Assembly (NCBI GenBank): GCA_003140115.1 | Contig: PLIQ01000304.1 | Location: forward strand, 2,737-8,924 | Direction: 5' to 3' | Origin: Actinomycetota bacterium | Lineage (GTDB): Bacteria; Actinomycetota; Actinomycetes; Streptosporangiales; Streptosporangiaceae | DNA: 6,188 nucleotides | Shown: in pieces, positions 5,464 through 6,188 of the stretch | How the letters are laid out: each line of letters opens with the position of its first letter | How positions within the stretch are numbered: position 1 is the first letter of the stretch | Program-made: the position numbers and the translations under genes | Notes under the pieces: model-generated | Told to the model about the DNA's origin: nothing | The model's database searches: none | The model's input: the letters and a program-made list of their open reading frames with translations, nothing else

Positions 5464-5552
5464 ACACAGGCCCCGATAGATGGGACCACGCCAACTCCGC
5501 CTACATCCGGCCCGCCTGCCGGCTGGTCATCGAGGCCACGGTGAACCTGTGA
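5457..5552 (+). pseudogene. Coding-like 31-codon remnant or tiny ORF
   Basis: From ATG 5457 to TGA 5550-5552 the frame reads MGHTGPDRWDHANSAYIR, then a 13-residue end finishing VIEATVNL. In its last 23 codons every third position is G or C, the signature of translated DNA in this genome. Upstream the same frame loses that bias and meets a TGA near 5347. It therefore looks like the surviving 3' end of a decayed gene. No good ribosome binding site precedes the ATG (GGAGG is about 18 nt away). The product is not recognised; a genuine 31-residue peptide cannot be excluded. Confidence 0.35.
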
Positions 5553-5624
5553 TGGCTCCGGGCTGTCTCCAGCGGCACATCGTGCCCGCTAGTCAACCAG
5601 AGCATCATTTACCGGGGAGGATCC

Positions 5625-5678
5625 GGGCTTCCGGGAGTAAAAAGTGCACCCCAGTACCCAAACCGCTCCCGGAAGCCC
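5625..5678. repeat. 13-bp perfect inverted repeat, 28-nt loop
   Basis: GGGCTTCCGGGAG (5625-5637) and CTCCCGGAAGCCC (5666-5678) are perfect complements around a 28-nt loop that is relatively A-rich (TAAAAAGTGCACC at its start). Outside it, GAGCAT (5600-5605) and ATGCTC (5681-5686) can also pair, leaving an asymmetric internal loop. The whole block 5600-5686 could therefore fold as one long imperfect hairpin. It could be a terminator, a stable RNA domain, or the end structure of a small non-autonomous element. Confidence 0.75.
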
Positions 5679-5718
5679 AAATGCTCCCAGATCTTGGTGC
5701 GGGTGGGAGGCGAGAGGC

Positions 5719-5830
5719 GTTACGCTGCCGCTCCGCATACCCGGCCGAGGGCATACCGGCCCCGGAAGACGGGGCCGGGGGGACACGCGCCCCGTCCGGG
5801 CGCGTGATCCCATGAACGCGGCAGCGTAGC
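5719..5830. ncRNA. Multi-helix array, possible structured RNA
   Basis: A closing helix pairs 5719-5731 with 5818-5830 (core TACGCTGCCGC/GCGGCAGCGTA). It encloses two perfect hairpins. CCGGCCCCG/CGGGGCCGG (5756-5778) has a GAAGA loop. CACGCGCCC/GGGCGCGTG (5784-5806) has a 5-nt loop and extends by GGGA/TCCC past one bulged base. The result is a junction-type fold of about 112 nt. No gene lies downstream on either strand in riboswitch orientation, so a stand-alone RNA, or terminator hairpins for the sigma factor gene, are the main readings. It does not match the signature motifs I know for RNase P RNA, tmRNA or SRP RNA. Transcription is not shown. Confidence 0.35.
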
Positions 5831-5873
5831 CGGAACAGCCGTGAGGGGCGGCACATCCCATAGGTTCGGGCTT

Positions 5874-6188
5874 TTAGTCCAGGTAGTCGCGCAGGACCTG
5901 GGAGCGGGAGGGGTGCCGGAGCTTGGACATGGTCTTGGACTCGATCTGGCGGATGCGTTCCCGGGTTACCCCGTAGACCTTGCCGATCTCGTCCAGGGTC
6001 TTGGGCTGGCCGTCGGTCAGGCCGAACCGCATCGAGACCACGCCGGCCTCACGCTCGGACAGCGTGTCCAGGACTGAGTGCAGCTGCTCCTGCAGGAGCG
6101 TGAAGCTGACCGCCTCGCCGGGCTGGATCGCCTCGGAGTCCTCGATCAGGTCGCCGAACTCGCTGTCGCCGTCCTCGCCGAGCGGGGT
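5874..6188 (-). CDS. sigA: Principal sigma factor (SigA/HrdB type), C-terminal part
   Basis: Last 104 codons of the RNA polymerase primary sigma factor; the 5' part lies beyond the right edge of the window. The translation starts at [17 protein letters not shown] (end of region 3). It continues through region 4.1 ([20 protein letters not shown]) and region 4.2, with the helix-turn-helix [21 protein letters not shown] that reads the -35 element, and ends SQVLRDYLD before TAA at 5874-5876. The sequence is essentially the actinobacterial group 1 consensus (hrdB in Streptomyces, sigA elsewhere), so the essential housekeeping sigma factor is a confident call. Only region 4 is visible, however, so a close group 2 paralogue cannot be strictly excluded. 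The gene converges on the small plus-strand gene. Confidence 0.95.
   Translation of the reverse strand, partial: TPLGEDGDSEFGDLIEDSEAIQPGEAVSFTLLQEQLHSVLDTLSEREAGVVSMRFGLTDGQPKTLDEIGKVYGVTRERIRQIESKTMSKLRHPSRSQVLRDYLD

Larger units (their letters stand above)
5278..5873. other. Convergent intergenic region without an intact gene
   Basis: These 596 bp lie between the terminator of the small gene and the 3' end of the sigma factor gene, which converge. No reading frame of credible length and codon use covers it. It contains a short coding-like remnant (5457-5552), a direct repeat (5424-5463), a long inverted repeat (5625-5678) and a multi-helix array (5719-5830), listed separately. I see no tRNA, CRISPR or insertion-sequence ends. 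No T-tract terminator is visible for the sigma factor gene on the minus strand; the G/C hairpins here may serve. Confidence 0.6.

Noticed and set aside
5278..5544. 88-codon plus-strand frame after the terminator
   Set aside because: Arg/Pro/Gly-rich translation with no coding bias in this frame and no ribosome binding site. A different frame in its 3' part has the coding signal.
5719..5830. Riboswitch reading of the helix array
   Set aside because: No gene follows in sense orientation on either strand within the window and I see no known ligand-binding consensus, so only a generic structured RNA is proposed.

Overview
This is a high-GC actinobacterial chromosomal window, probably from a filamentous actinomycete; the genus cannot be read from it. 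The evidence is the strong G/C bias at third codon positions, GTG and TTG starts, and recognisable actinobacterial housekeeping proteins in a familiar order. From the right edge leftward these are the C-terminus of the principal sigma factor (SigA/HrdB type), a small CxxC/CxxH protein, and a type IIA topoisomerase B subunit of the ParE type. From memory, Streptomyces coelicolor has hrdB close to the parE gene in the same way.

Layout. 1-46: nothing assignable. 47-739 (minus): an unrecognised protein with a conserved-looking N-terminal half and an Ala/Pro/Val-rich tail encoded by 33-bp and 27-bp tandem repeats. A TTGAGG-N17-TACGAT promoter sits in the 48-bp gap behind parE and ends so close to the GTG that the mRNA may be leaderless. 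786-4613 (minus): parE, interrupted in frame by a 557-residue intein (1239-2909). The intein sits in the Toprim domain directly before the SDADVDG metal-binding motif. It keeps both splicing ends, two LAGLIDADG motifs with their acidic residues, and an XRE/Cro-like helix-turn-helix between splicing block B and the endonuclease. 4614-4984: a divergent intergenic region with a strong parE ribosome binding site, a small hairpin upstream of it, and a near-perfect 21-bp inverted repeat in the middle. 4985-5197 (plus): the 70-residue protein, starting at TTG, followed by three successive hairpins. The last is an intrinsic terminator, and the second overlaps it in an attenuator-like way. 5278-5873: a 596-bp convergent intergenic region with no intact gene, holding a 31-codon coding-like remnant, a 12-bp direct repeat, a 13-bp inverted repeat and a compact multi-helix array. 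5874-6188 (minus): the last 104 residues of the principal sigma factor, cut by the window edge.

How it works together. The sigma factor and ParE are core functions (housekeeping transcription; decatenation and relaxation of chromosomes). The accessory element is the intein. Because it splits the catalytic Toprim motif, the topoisomerase subunit should be inactive until protein splicing occurs. The endonuclease with its built-in DNA-binding module would account for spread of the element between parE alleles. The intein with its embedded helix-turn-helix is the most unusual item here. The inverted repeat between the divergent genes and the structured convergent region are the main signals no gene call explains.
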